Below, in pieces: positions 6,964 to 14,672 of a DNA stretch of 16,649 nucleotides; the first letter of the stretch is position 1; every line of letters begins with the position of its first letter. A model generated the notes under the pieces. The model was given only the letters and a program-made list of their open reading frames with translations. It did not search any database and was not told the origin of the DNA. The position numbers and the translations under genes were made by a program. Origin of the DNA: Patescibacteria group bacterium (GTDB lineage Bacteria; Patescibacteriota; Minisyncoccia; Phycocordibacterales; UBA9973); NCBI GenBank assembly GCA_018813625.1, contig JAHJBA010000004.1:1-16649 (forward strand). The letters are read 5' to 3'.

Positions 6964-8895
6964 TTATTCAACCACCCTATCTCCATCAGACGGGAAAAGT
7001 GAGTCATTGGAAAGACGAGTATTGAGAGAAGTTTTGTTTACTCGTATATCTACATTAGCAAAATCGTCATGCCCCGTCAAAACAGCATCGTTAATAATAA
7101 CAGGTAAAGTCCCGACTTGAGAAAGTGAAGGCGTAAGTGACACCTGGAAGGAAACTTCCCTGTTTACTTCAGAAATTCCTGTGCCTCTCGGTATTCCCCC
7201 AATATTCCAAACAATTTCTTTTGTGGAAGCATTGTATGACAAATCTTCGCTGGAAGGGGAAATAGGGCCAACAAAATTGACCCAAGGTGGAAGGGTAGAA
7301 ATAATTTTTGCTTTTGAAATATTATTTGAAGTATTAGAAAGACCCCAAACAATGGTATATGTCGTTTCCTGCTCAACCTTTGGAGGAATAGGGCCAGTAT
7401 TAGTGAAGGCTCCCGAGTAGTATAATCCCTTAGCGGCTAGTCCAACATCAGAAATTATTCTTATTATTTTAGACTCTGAGTTGTCTAGGTTTCTTGAGGC
7501 ATTCCCCTCAAGCGGTTGTTTGCCGATTATAGAAACATTTATGTTTATAGAAGGATCCGACAACATTCCACCGCCAGCGGAAAAAAGAGGAAGAGACGAC
7601 AATAAAAAAGAAACCGAACCCGAATCCCCTGGATTTACTTCTGCCAAGCCAGGCTGAGAATTTTTGTCCCAAACTATTGTATCTATTAAAGAGTTGTAAA
7701 AACCACCTGTGGCACTTATAGATCTACGATCCATTGCGTTTCCTGAAATTTTCGCACGAATTTCCAAATCATTTATTTTTGTTTCCAAATTATTTGCCCA
7801 ACGCACCTCTCCCTGTATTGATGTTTTAGAGTCAGTCGCATATTCTCTTTGATATATACCATTCACAAAAAGCTTAGCCTCTATAAACGGCCTTTTTATG
7901 GCAAGCGTATGTACCATCGAATTAAACACCACTCCTATCGCTGATTTATCAGAATCACTTTGTGATCCGCTAAACACATGGAACGTCTTTTCTTCTCCGT
8001 CAGATACATCAATCATTTTCCCAATAATAGAAATTTCTCGTTCTGTTCCAGGAGCAAGATCGCCCAAGTTCCAAACATTATCTCCAAAGGACGGGGAAGG
8101 TTTTGCAGATTCAAACTGGAAACCAACAGGATAATCAAGTTTTAAGAGTATTTTTGATGCGGCTTTTGTGGCATTTAAGGTGGCCTTCACATTAAAAGAA
8201 ATTTCCTGGTTAGGACTCGCTTCGTTTGGCGCATCTACTAAAAGGTTTATGGGCGCAGAGCTTATAGATACCTCATACGGTTTCTCTTTTACAAAAATAG
8301 CATTGGATCCCTCTACCCTATATTCGAGGGAAACCCTTATTGGACGCACACTTCCTTGCTCTCCAAAAACAACAATTTTTACATTTTCATTTCTTACACT
8401 ACCAGCTGGAATTGTTCCAAGCGAGCTACGAAAACGTTCAGCGTCTTGCGATAAATCGCCAGAGGAACCCTTAGGATACTCTATTAATAAATCAGCTAAT
8501 TCTAGAGGAGAATTATTTCTATTTGTTATTTCAATTTGAAGTGGCAATTCTTCTCCTCCTGCCGTAAAGGCATTACCAATGATTGAAATATCGATGTTAT
8601 TATTAGAGACCGTATTCCCTTTAAAGAAAAACATATAAAAAGCAAAGACCGAAGCAAAAACAAAAAAAATTATCGAAAAAATAAAAAATTTTTTAAATAC
8701 GGATGTTTTCATAAAAAACTTTTCGCCGATGTCCGACTCGAATCTTCCTTTTTTATCCCAAGAGTCTGGAATTTCAGGCTTCTTCTGGTGAGAAAAACCC
8801 CCATGCATAACATCTCGCATCTTATAGGTTTTACTAAAAAGTTTACTTTTTAATTCTTCAAGCTTGTTTAGTTTTTCCTTCTCATCTAAAGACAT
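6964..8895 (-). CDS. Single-pass membrane protein with large DUF11/Ig-like extracytoplasmic region
   Basis: A 643-aa protein of unrecognised specific function. Residues 1-67 are charged and soluble. One strong membrane segment (about 68-91, FFIFSIIFFVFASVFAFYMF) follows Lys/Arg-rich sequence, so the N-terminus is likely cytoplasmic and the rest outside. The outer ~550 residues are beta-rich repeats of the type 'PN-x-E-I-S-F-N-V...W-N-L-G-D-L-A-P-G-T-E-R-E-I-S' (about 225-290) and 'YTIVWGLSNTSNN...W-N-I-G-G-I-P-R-G' (about 515-600), resembling DUF11/CARDB-like Ig-fold modules. I see no cysteine in the whole protein, which suits an exported domain. It has its own leaderless-type promoter and is 2 nt upstream of glyS. 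A cell-surface or adhesion/scaffold role is inferred only from architecture. Confidence 0.7.
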   Translation of the reverse strand: MSLDEKEKLNKLEELKSKLFSKTYKMRDVMHGGFSHQKKPEIPDSWDKKGRFESDIGEKFFMKTSVFKKFFIFSIIFFVFASVFAFYMFFFKGNTVSNNNIDISIIGNAFTAGGEELPLQIEITNRNNSPLELADLLIEYPKGSSGDLSQDAERFRSSLGTIPAGSVRNENVKIVVFGEQGSVRPIRVSLEYRVEGSNAIFVKEKPYEVSISSAPINLLVDAPNEASPNQEISFNVKATLNATKAASKILLKLDYPVGFQFESAKPSPSFGDNVWNLGDLAPGTEREISIIGKMIDVSDGEEKTFHVFSGSQSDSDKSAIGVVFNSMVHTLAIKRPFIEAKLFVNGIYQREYATDSKTSIQGEVRWANNLETKINDLEIRAKISGNAMDRRSISATGGFYNSLIDTIVWDKNSQPGLAEVNPGDSGSVSFLLSSLPLFSAGGGMLSDPSININVSIIGKQPLEGNASRNLDNSESKIIRIISDVGLAAKGLYYSGAFTNTGPIPPKVEQETTYTIVWGLSNTSNNISKAKIISTLPPWVNFVGPISPSSEDLSYNASTKEIVWNIGGIPRGTGISEVNREVSFQVSLTPSLSQVGTLPVIINDAVLTGHDDFANVDIRVNKTSLNTRLSNDSLFPSDGDRVVE

Positions 8896-8901
8896 TCTAA
8901 T

Positions 8902-8910
8902 ATTATATCA
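8902..8910 (-). promoter_or_regulatory. Extended -10 promoter for the surface-protein gene (leaderless)
   Basis: On the minus strand TG, one base, then a perfect TATAAT (8902-8907), exactly 6 nt before the ATG at 8895. A -35 at 17 nt would be TTTTTA (8925-8930), weak, as is often tolerated with an extended -10. The predicted transcription start coincides with the start codon. Confidence 0.65.
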
Positions 8911-8925
8911 TCCCAAACGAGATTT

Positions 8926-8943
8926 AAAAATCCCTTATGGGAC
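8926..8943 (-). terminator. Possible small intrinsic terminator after recO
   Basis: Eight bases after the recO stop, the minus strand reads GTCCC-ATAA-GGGAT followed by TTTTT. The stem is only 4 Watson-Crick pairs plus one G-T pair, with a 4-nt loop. The position, between recO and the next promoter, is right for a terminator, but the stem is weak. Confidence 0.35.
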
Positions 8944-8950
8944 AAGCATT

Positions 8951-9532
8951 TTACAAATGAGTTTCTTTTAATGCCCTATTGATTTCAGACAGGATCTTTG
9001 CGCGACTTTTGCCAATCTCAAAGATAAGGCCTTCTTCAAATGGTGATTTAACGAGATTCTTCAGCATATCATTTCCTCCTATATATCCTAAATTACTTAA
9101 TATTCTAAGCACCATAATCATTTCTATATTACGCAAATCCTCTTCCGTCTCGGCCCTTTCTAAAACATAAAAACCACTTAGTAGGTCAGAAAAAAGATCT
9201 TTATTTGCCTCTTCCCCGGCAAGTAAGCGTTTCAATAGCTTCGAAACATTCATCAGCACTAAGAACACTCCGGGTTTTTTAGTAATTTGTTCGAGCATAT
9301 TCGTTTTAGAAGCGCTTGTTAATCTCCAAAAATCTTTTCCGCGCACCAAATCAATCTTCACGTAAGAAAAATCTTGTAAAACAAAACGTAATTTAGAAGA
9401 CATTTTACGCACCCCCTGAGCAGATGCGTAAATCATTCCCAAGTCACGAGTAAAAATAAAATAATACTTCCCCGCTTCCCCGTAATTTCTGCTTCCCAAT
9501 ATTAAGCCTTCTGTATGATAAATATGATGCAT
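8951..9532 (-). CDS. recO: DNA repair protein RecO
   Basis: A 193-aa protein, shorter than the ~240-250 aa of model RecO. It begins with the characteristic OB-fold start HHIYHTEGLILGSRNYGEAGKY, then FTRDLGMIYASAQGVRK (28-44) and the LQDFSYVKIDLVRGKDFWRLTSA strands (52-74), followed by an alpha-helical C-terminal half. The zinc-finger cysteines found in some RecO proteins are absent. RecO works with RecR (and RecF) to load RecA onto SSB-coated single-stranded DNA in gap repair. The ATG abuts the stop codon of the upstream hydrolase with no gap, so it is translated from the same message. No Shine-Dalgarno is visible. recO near glyS recalls conserved recO-gly gene neighbourhoods. Confidence 0.88.
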   Translation of the reverse strand: MHHIYHTEGLILGSRNYGEAGKYYFIFTRDLGMIYASAQGVRKMSSKLRFVLQDFSYVKIDLVRGKDFWRLTSASKTNMLEQITKKPGVFLVLMNVSKLLKRLLAGEEANKDLFSDLLSGFYVLERAETEEDLRNIEMIMVLRILSNLGYIGGNDMLKNLVKSPFEEGLIFEIGKSRAKILSEINRALKETHL

Positions 9533-10117
9533 TTATTTAAAAATTTCTTCTAAAATCTCAAGTGCTTCTGGAAGTTTATAACAGATTGGTTTAGAAAGAA
9601 TAAAAAAGTGTCCACCCTTCTCTGTTTTAATAAGTTTACATCCCAATGCACTAGATATTTTTTCTGCATGAAAAAAAGGGACAGCTGGATCATCTATGCT
9701 GTGAAGAACAACAAATTTTAAAGCTTTATTTTTTACTTTTTCCAGATCTATTGGTGGCACAACAAATGAATCAATTGGACGATAAATACTTTTTTTACTC
9801 TCGGGCTCCAAAGGACTTATCAAACCAGATATTAATAAAGCACCAGCAATTTTTTTTCCTTCTGGAACATTTTCAAGATATCTTAACACTGCGGACACAC
9901 CCAAACTATGACCAACCAAAAATACTTCATCTTCCGGACAATTATTTACAGCATGTCTAATCTCTTCTATCCATTTTGATACAACAGGTTTTCTAGAATC
10001 TGGCATGGGTAAAGCACAAGCAAATACTCCTCTAGTTGCTAGTTCCTCCATCAACCAAGGAATCCAACCACCATTTGGTATCCCCCCAAAACCATGTACT
10101 ATAAATACTTTTTTCAT
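9533..10117 (-). CDS. Alpha/beta hydrolase, RBBP9/YdeN-like serine hydrolase
   Basis: A 194-aa minimal alpha/beta hydrolase. It has the oxyanion loop KVFIVHGFGG (3-12), the nucleophile elbow G69-H-S71-L-G, the acid in SIDDPAVP (D142 or D143), and the catalytic His in KGGHFF (H170). The W-I-P-W-L/L-P-M-P-D segments (18-21 and 37-40) match the RBBP9/YdeN group, small cytosolic serine hydrolases whose physiological substrates are mostly unknown; some have ester or aminopeptidase activity. There is no signal peptide. It lies 16 nt after the charged-protein gene and directly abuts recO, forming a three-gene unit. The contribution to recO function is unclear; co-transcription in a compact genome need not imply a shared pathway. 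Confidence 0.87.
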   Translation of the reverse strand: MKKVFIVHGFGGIPNGGWIPWLMEELATRGVFACALPMPDSRKPVVSKWIEEIRHAVNNCPEDEVFLVGHSLGVSAVLRYLENVPEGKKIAGALLISGLISPLEPESKKSIYRPIDSFVVPPIDLEKVKNKALKFVVLHSIDDPAVPFFHAEKISSALGCKLIKTEKGGHFFILSKPICYKLPEALEILEEIFK

Positions 10118-10133
10118 ATTATTTTGAATAGTT

Positions 10134-10535
10134 TTATTCTTCCCAAAGAGTATCCAATGAGCCTAATCTTACGCCAGTTTCATCCCACCTTTTGGGATCA
10201 TGTAGAGCTTCCCTGGTTTCACCACGTTCATATCTTTCTTTTTTTGATTCCGGCATTGTTTTTAAATTTTCTTTTCTTTTTGTTTTTTTCCTAAAAAATT
10301 TCAGTAATTTCTCAGAAGTTTTTTCTTTTTGAAATACCAGCTCTGACTTTTTTTCATAATCCTTCGTTTCTGGATTGGTCTTTTTAATATCTTCAGATTT
10401 AATGCCAACAAATTCTGGACCAACATGAGCCACGCCTTCTTTTTCAACAAAAACAACCTCCTCGGACATCTTTTCCTCACTTATTTTCTTCTTTTTTTCC
10501 GCCTTGGGGCTTAATGGTTCTGGTGAAAATTTCAT
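10134..10535 (-). CDS. Hypothetical small highly charged protein
   Basis: A 133-aa protein I do not recognise. It is dominated by Lys and Glu, with clusters such as KAEKKKKISEEKMSEE (residues 11-26) and KFFRKKTKRKENLK (79-92), separated by short hydrophobic patches (VVFVEKEGVAHVG). It has no membrane segment, no signal peptide and no cysteine. The composition suggests intrinsic disorder. The last 30 residues are less repetitive and could be a conserved tail (DPKRWDETGVRLGSLDTLWEE). It has a leaderless-type promoter 7 nt before the ATG at 10535 and lies 5 nt downstream of the HAD gene (ileS side) and 16 nt upstream of the hydrolase. That it is a real gene is supported by its promoter, ATG and tight packing. 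No function is proposed. Confidence 0.7.
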   Translation of the reverse strand: MKFSPEPLSPKAEKKKKISEEKMSEEVVFVEKEGVAHVGPEFVGIKSEDIKKTNPETKDYEKKSELVFQKEKTSEKLLKFFRKKTKRKENLKTMPESKKERYERGETREALHDPKRWDETGVRLGSLDTLWEE

Positions 10536-10540
10536 ATATA

Positions 10541-11155
10541 TTATTTTAACACATTTTCAATCGTTCCAAAAAGGTCGCTTGGTTCGTCTATAATTTTAGA
10601 AGGGGCTCCTTTTTTTAGCGTTTCTTTGCTGTGAAGGCCCCAGGTTACAGCTATCGAGTATATACCACAACTTTTTCCTTCCAAAATATCGCCTAAGGTA
10701 TCTGTTACAAAAACTGCATCCTTGGGTAAAACTTTATATTTTTCAAGGAGGGATTTAATTTTGACAACCTTACTGGTGTGATTATCAATACCAAGAATAT
10801 CGTCAAAACAATCTCTTATGTTCTGTTTTTGCAAAAAATTAGAAATAGAATCACTACGACAAGCAGAAACTATTGCCAGCCTATATTTTTTTCTGAGTTC
10901 TAAAATAGAATCTCTCAAAATATCATGAATATTAATTAATGATAGGTTTTTCTCATAAATTTCAAAAAATTTTGGTGGAATGATATATTTTTCATCTTTT
11001 ATTGCTTTTCCCATTCCTTCAAAAAAATTTACTTCCGAAAACTGCTGAAACTTTTCCCATGTCAAATTTCCATTAACATCTTTGTGAATTTTATAATTCA
11101 GCTCTGTTGTGTTCGCTAATACCCCATCAAAGTCAAAAATCACTAATTTTCTCAT
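10541..11155 (-). CDS. HAD-superfamily phosphatase (phosphoglycolate phosphatase-like)
   Basis: A 204-aa HAD hydrolase. Motif I is FDFDGVLANT with nucleophile D8 and acid D10; motif II is the Ser in AIVSACRSDS; a conserved Lys is in SKVVKIKSLL; motif IV is VFVTDTLGDILEG. A helical cap (about 18-85) places it among C1-cap enzymes such as Gph, beta-phosphoglucomutase and pyrophosphatase-like proteins. The substrate is uncertain; the closing GIYSIAVTWGLHSKETL resembles phosphoglycolate phosphatases and similar housekeeping enzymes. I chose the ATG at 11155, one base after the ileS stop, which starts MRKLVIFDFDG; an in-frame TTG at 11167 would overlap ileS and adds four atypical residues. It is likely co-transcribed and translationally coupled with ileS. 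Confidence 0.87.
   Translation of the reverse strand: MRKLVIFDFDGVLANTTELNYKIHKDVNGNLTWEKFQQFSEVNFFEGMGKAIKDEKYIIPPKFFEIYEKNLSLINIHDILRDSILELRKKYRLAIVSACRSDSISNFLQKQNIRDCFDDILGIDNHTSKVVKIKSLLEKYKVLPKDAVFVTDTLGDILEGKSCGIYSIAVTWGLHSKETLKKGAPSKIIDEPSDLFGTIENVLK
10543..10551 (-). promoter_or_regulatory. Extended -10 promoter for the charged-protein gene (leaderless)
   Basis: On the minus strand TG, one base, then TAAAAT (10543-10548), followed by 7 nt and the ATG at 10535. The box overlaps the stop codon of the upstream HAD gene. No convincing -35 is seen at 17 nt. Confidence 0.45.
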
Positions 11156-11156
11156 C

Positions 11157-14100
11157 TTATTTTTCAAGTTTTATTTTGAATATAAGGTCATCTATTTTTA
11201 CTTCATCACCTCCATTTTCATTAAATTCTATCTTTTCTGCCAAAACAGTTTTCTTCATATCTCCCTCAAACTTTTGAATTAATTTTTTACCTTCATCGTT
11301 TGTCTCAACAACAAAAGAAACTACATCACTCGGTGTAAGCCCAGCTTTTTTGCGCATATCCTGAACAGCTCGCACAAGTTCGCGATAGTCTCCTTCTTCT
11401 TTTAGTGTTTCTGTAATTTTTGCATCGAGTAAAACCTCACCATCAATTTTAGAATTTTCAGAAATTTCCTTAACATTTAATTCATCTTTAATTAATTCCG
11501 AGTACTCGGCACTCAACTTGTAATTTTTCACCTCGATTTTGGAAAGTGGTTGACGAACTTTTATCCCAGCCTTCTGTCTCGCCTCAAGTCCAAGCGAAAC
11601 TATTTTCCTGACCTCTCCCATTTTTTCCAAAATTTTAGGATCTACCTCGTTTGAAACAGGCCACTCTTCTAAGTTCACGCTTTCTTTATCATCTTTGTTT
11701 TTTAATTTTAACCAAACATCTTCCGCTGTAAAGGGGGCAAGGGGTGCCATTGTTTTCGCTAAATTTTTTAACACATAATATAAAGTTTGTTTTGCGTCCT
11801 TTTCTCCGTTTTTAATTCTTTCGCGAGAACGACGCAAATACCAGGTCGAAAGATCTCCAATAAATTCTTTGATCGCTCTCACCGGTTCAAGCAACCTATA
11901 ACTATTTAAATTATCTGTGCAAAACTTATTGAGTCCATCGAGGCGTGCTAAAATCCACTGATCGAGAATATTGTTTGAATTTATTTTATCTTTTGTTTCC
12001 AAATTTTTCTCTCGATAAAGCTCATAGAACGCCAAAACATTGTAAAGTAAACCAAAAAACTGACGGTGAAGTTCGAGAACCGTTTTTTCATCAAAATTCT
12101 TAGATTCACCAGGTTGGTTTATGGAATACATCCATAAACGAAGTGTATCCACCCCATATTTTTCTATCATCGTCCAAGGATCCACAACATTCCCAATGGA
12201 CTTAGACATTTTTTTACCCTCACTATCTAAAATATGACCAAGGCAAATAACATTTTTAAAAGGAGTTCCTTTGCCCATTAAAACTCCAATAGCAAGCAAG
12301 GTGTAAAACCATCCACGAGTCTGATCTATGGCCTCCGAGATAAAATCCGCCGGATAGGAAATTTTTTTATTGGAAAAAGGATAATGATCTTGTGCAAAAG
12401 GCATGGAGCCAGAATCGAACCAAACGTCCATTACTTCTTTTGCCCGACTCATTTCTCCACCACACGCTTGCCCCGCCCCGGCGTGGGTGCAGACAAGTTT
12501 AATTCCATCAACATAGGGTTTGTGTAAATCTAATTCAAAATTTTCATTATGTGGAAGTGGAACAAAATCATGCTCTCTATGCAATGAAGCTGGTTTATTT
12601 TTAAGTAAAGAAAAAATTATATCTAAAGAACGATCCCTGTCAGCCCCTTCTATAACAGTGGGAAATAACTCGACCGCTATTCCGTGAGAAATGATAAGAA
12701 TATTTTCACCCTTGTGTTTTTTGTCTATATCATAAAGAAACTCTCCAAAACGATTTTTTGCGTCCTGGTGGCTTTCCCCGCCAGGAATCTTTGTATCAAA
12801 TCCATAATCTTTTCCGTCCATATAGTCCCAAAATTCAGAGACCGAACGCCCAGAAAAATCTCCAAATTCTAATTCTCCAATTCTGTCATCATATATAATT
12901 TTTTCTAATGGAAAACCAATATGCTTTGCCACAATTTCAGCCGTCTCTTTCGTTCTCAAAACTGGCGAACAATAAATTGTTGTTATCTTTTTATTTTCTA
13001 AATCTTTAGCTGTTTCAGAAACTTGAGTACGGCCATTTTCCGTAAGATGGTATTTATTTTTATCGGAACAATATATATTTTGGACATTGTTCTCTGCTTC
13101 TCCATGCCTCATGACATAATATTTGTTGCCGGATTTTTTAACGTTTTCTTTTATATCTTCCACACTCCCAACAATACGCCTCTCCCCACAATCATCGCAA
13201 ATCCAAATTGGCAGAGGCGTTCCCCAATATCGTTCTCGAGAAATAGCCCAATCTTTTATTTCTTCAAGCCATTGTCCAAAACGACCTTCTTTAATATATT
13301 CCGGTTCCCAATTTATTTTTTTGTTTTCTGCCACTAGCTCGTCCCGCAAGGCAGACATCTTTACATACCATGAATCACGGGCATAGTAGATTAATGGAGT
13401 TTTGCAACGCCAACAATGTGGGTATGAGTGCTCGTATTTTTCCTTTTCTAAAAGAATTCCACGGCCCGCTAAATCTTTTATTATATCCACCGCTACCTTT
13501 TCATCTTTCACAAATTTTCTGGCAAAAGGACCCGTAAAATCCAAAAAATTCCCATCCTCTCCGACAAGATGAAATTTGGGCAATCCAATTTCTGTTCCTA
13601 AAATAAAATCATCATGCCCATACATTACAGCTGTATGCACAACACCTGTGCCATCCTCCGTAGTAACAAAACTGGCCGGATAAACTTTGTATGCTTTATT
13701 TAATTTTTCTTTTTCCGCTCCAGAAATGTTTTCTGATAAATATGAATAAAGAGGTTCATATTCCAATCCTTCCAAGTCTTTCCCTTTCATTTCTTCCACA
13801 ATCTTATATTCGCCCTTTATTACAGAAAGTCTAGCCTTAGCTAAAATTAAAAATTCTTTACCCAAAGCGATTTTGACATAATCAATTTTTTCCCCAACGG
13901 CAAGCGCCACATTACCAAGCAATGTCCACGGAGTTGTGGTCCAAGCCAAAATAAATGTATTTTGTTCATTTTTTAATTTAAATTTCACATAAACCGACAA
14001 ATCTTTTACATCCTCATATCCCTGCGCAAGTTCATGGGAAGAAAGACCCGTCCCGCATCTTGGACACCAAGGCACAACCTTGTAGTCTTTATAGAGTAGT

Positions 14101-14636
14101 TTTCTTTTATCTATTTCCTTAATTACATTCCAAACGGACTCCATATAATTTTTATCGTAGGTAATATATGGGTCTTTCTGGTCCAGCCAAAAGCCTATTC
14201 TCTCAGTAAAAATATTCCAAAGATCCAAATATTTCCAAACACTTTTTTTACATCTTTGGTTAAATTCTGCGATCCCAAATTCTTCAATCTCTTTTTTTGA
14301 TTTTAAACCGAGTTCTTTTTCTACTTCCAACTCCACCGGCAAACCGTGAGTATCCCAACCGGCTTTTCTGCGAACATGATATCCGCACATTGTTTTATAG
14401 CGTGGAATAACATCTTTAAAGGCACGAGCCTCTAGATGATGTATCCCGGGCTTTCCATTTGCAGTAGGAGGGCCTTCGTAAAAAACAAACTCCCCTTTTG
14501 GAGAATCCTTTTCAAGGCTTTTTTCAAAAATATTATTTTCTTTCCAGAATTCCAAAATGCGCTCCTCTCTGAGTGCTGATTCGGATTTACTTGTCTCGAG
14601 TGGAGTCGAGAGATTTTTTTCGTTATTTTCTGACAT
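11157..14636 (-). CDS. ileS: Isoleucyl-tRNA synthetase with embedded histidine-phosphatase domain
   Basis: A 1159-aa class Ia synthetase. The HIGH-type site reads PPTANGKPGIHH (56-67), a variant seen in several bacterial lineages. The CP1 editing region includes LAWTTTPWTLLGN and GTGVVHTAVMYGHDD; then WGTPLPIW (471-478), DVWFDSGSMPFAQ (737 on), KKMSKSIGN (KMSKS 809-813), and an anticodon domain ending in a VETNDEG...KIDDLIFKIKLEK-type tail as in the archaeal/eukaryotic-like IleS class, without the C-terminal zinc finger of E. coli IleS. Between the Cys pair C480/C483 and the second pair C716/C725 lies a full ~190-residue histidine-phosphatase domain (own entry). Removing it leaves about 970 aa, so the host enzyme is complete. 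Two palindromic in-frame insertions are also present (residues ~9-15 and ~716-726). It has a leaderless-type promoter and is followed by the HAD gene with one base between. Confidence 0.95.
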   Translation of the reverse strand: MSENNEKNLSTPLETSKSESALREERILEFWKENNIFEKSLEKDSPKGEFVFYEGPPTANGKPGIHHLEARAFKDVIPRYKTMCGYHVRRKAGWDTHGLPVELEVEKELGLKSKKEIEEFGIAEFNQRCKKSVWKYLDLWNIFTERIGFWLDQKDPYITYDKNYMESVWNVIKEIDKRKLLYKDYKVVPWCPRCGTGLSSHELAQGYEDVKDLSVYVKFKLKNEQNTFILAWTTTPWTLLGNVALAVGEKIDYVKIALGKEFLILAKARLSVIKGEYKIVEEMKGKDLEGLEYEPLYSYLSENISGAEKEKLNKAYKVYPASFVTTEDGTGVVHTAVMYGHDDFILGTEIGLPKFHLVGEDGNFLDFTGPFARKFVKDEKVAVDIIKDLAGRGILLEKEKYEHSYPHCWRCKTPLIYYARDSWYVKMSALRDELVAENKKINWEPEYIKEGRFGQWLEEIKDWAISRERYWGTPLPIWICDDCGERRIVGSVEDIKENVKKSGNKYYVMRHGEAENNVQNIYCSDKNKYHLTENGRTQVSETAKDLENKKITTIYCSPVLRTKETAEIVAKHIGFPLEKIIYDDRIGELEFGDFSGRSVSEFWDYMDGKDYGFDTKIPGGESHQDAKNRFGEFLYDIDKKHKGENILIISHGIAVELFPTVIEGADRDRSLDIIFSLLKNKPASLHREHDFVPLPHNENFELDLHKPYVDGIKLVCTHAGAGQACGGEMSRAKEVMDVWFDSGSMPFAQDHYPFSNKKISYPADFISEAIDQTRGWFYTLLAIGVLMGKGTPFKNVICLGHILDSEGKKMSKSIGNVVDPWTMIEKYGVDTLRLWMYSINQPGESKNFDEKTVLELHRQFFGLLYNVLAFYELYREKNLETKDKINSNNILDQWILARLDGLNKFCTDNLNSYRLLEPVRAIKEFIGDLSTWYLRRSRERIKNGEKDAKQTLYYVLKNLAKTMAPLAPFTAEDVWLKLKNKDDKESVNLEEWPVSNEVDPKILEKMGEVRKIVSLGLEARQKAGIKVRQPLSKIEVKNYKLSAEYSELIKDELNVKEISENSKIDGEVLLDAKITETLKEEGDYRELVRAVQDMRKKAGLTPSDVVSFVVETNDEGKKLIQKFEGDMKKTVLAEKIEFNENGGDEVKIDDLIFKIKLEK
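12458..12489. repeat. GC-rich palindrome in frame inside ileS zinc knuckle
   Basis: A nine-pair stem with one bulged A (12458-12467 with 12481-12489) encloses a 13-nt C/G-rich loop. It encodes C716-THAGAGQA-C725 on the coding strand, lengthening what would normally be a Cys-x2-Cys knuckle by about six residues. The local base composition contrasts sharply with the AT-rich gene. Confidence 0.6.
12567..13127 (-). other. Histidine-phosphatase (PGAM-like) domain inserted within IleS
   Basis: Residues about 504-690 of IleS form a complete histidine-phosphatase fold, not a synthetase segment. The phosphohistidine motif is R510-H511-G512-E513 in YYVMRHGEAENN. R561 is in CSPVLRTKETAEIV, the general acid/base Glu is E588 in RIGELEFGDFSGRS, and the second catalytic His is H651 in ILIISHG. 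All four hallmark positions are kept, so phosphatase or mutase activity is plausible. The family includes cofactor-dependent phosphoglycerate mutase, PhoE, CobC/alpha-ribazole phosphatase and SixA. The frame is continuous through both boundaries, and no start or stop suggests a separate gene. The substrate and any link to isoleucine charging are unknown. Confidence 0.9.
14594..14611. repeat. Short palindrome in frame at the N-terminus of ileS
   Basis: A six-pair perfect stem, TCTCGA (14594-14599) with TCGAGA (14606-14611), encloses a 6-nt loop. It lies in codons for about residues 9-15 in NLSTPLETSKSESALREE, ahead of the conserved REERILEFWKENNIFEKS block. It resembles the CTCGA-n-TCGAG type of interspersed coding palindrome, but is short enough to be chance. 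Confidence 0.4.
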
Positions 14637-14643
14637 ACTGCCT

Positions 14644-14652
14644 ATCTTAGCA
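14644..14652 (-). promoter_or_regulatory. Extended -10 promoter for ileS (leaderless)
   Basis: On the minus strand TG, one base, then TAAGAT (14644-14649), followed by 7 nt and the ATG at 14636. No good -35 is seen at 16-18 nt. It lies in the 36-nt gap after the frameshifted gene. AGG four bases before the ATG is too close for a normal ribosome site. Confidence 0.45.
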
Positions 14653-14672
14653 TAAAATAAACCCTTTTAAAA

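Noticed and set aside
8168..8539. Plus-strand open frame of 123 codons
   Set aside because: It is antisense to the surface-protein gene, has no family resemblance, and follows from codon bias of the real gene.
11156..11167. TTG at 11167 as the start of the HAD gene
   Set aside because: The ATG at 11155 directly after the ileS stop gives the standard HAD N-terminus; the TTG adds four atypical residues and overlaps ileS.
13023..13337. Plus-strand open frame of 104 codons opposite ileS
   Set aside because: Antisense to the IleS catalytic region and the start of the phosphatase domain; composition is typical of a shadow frame.
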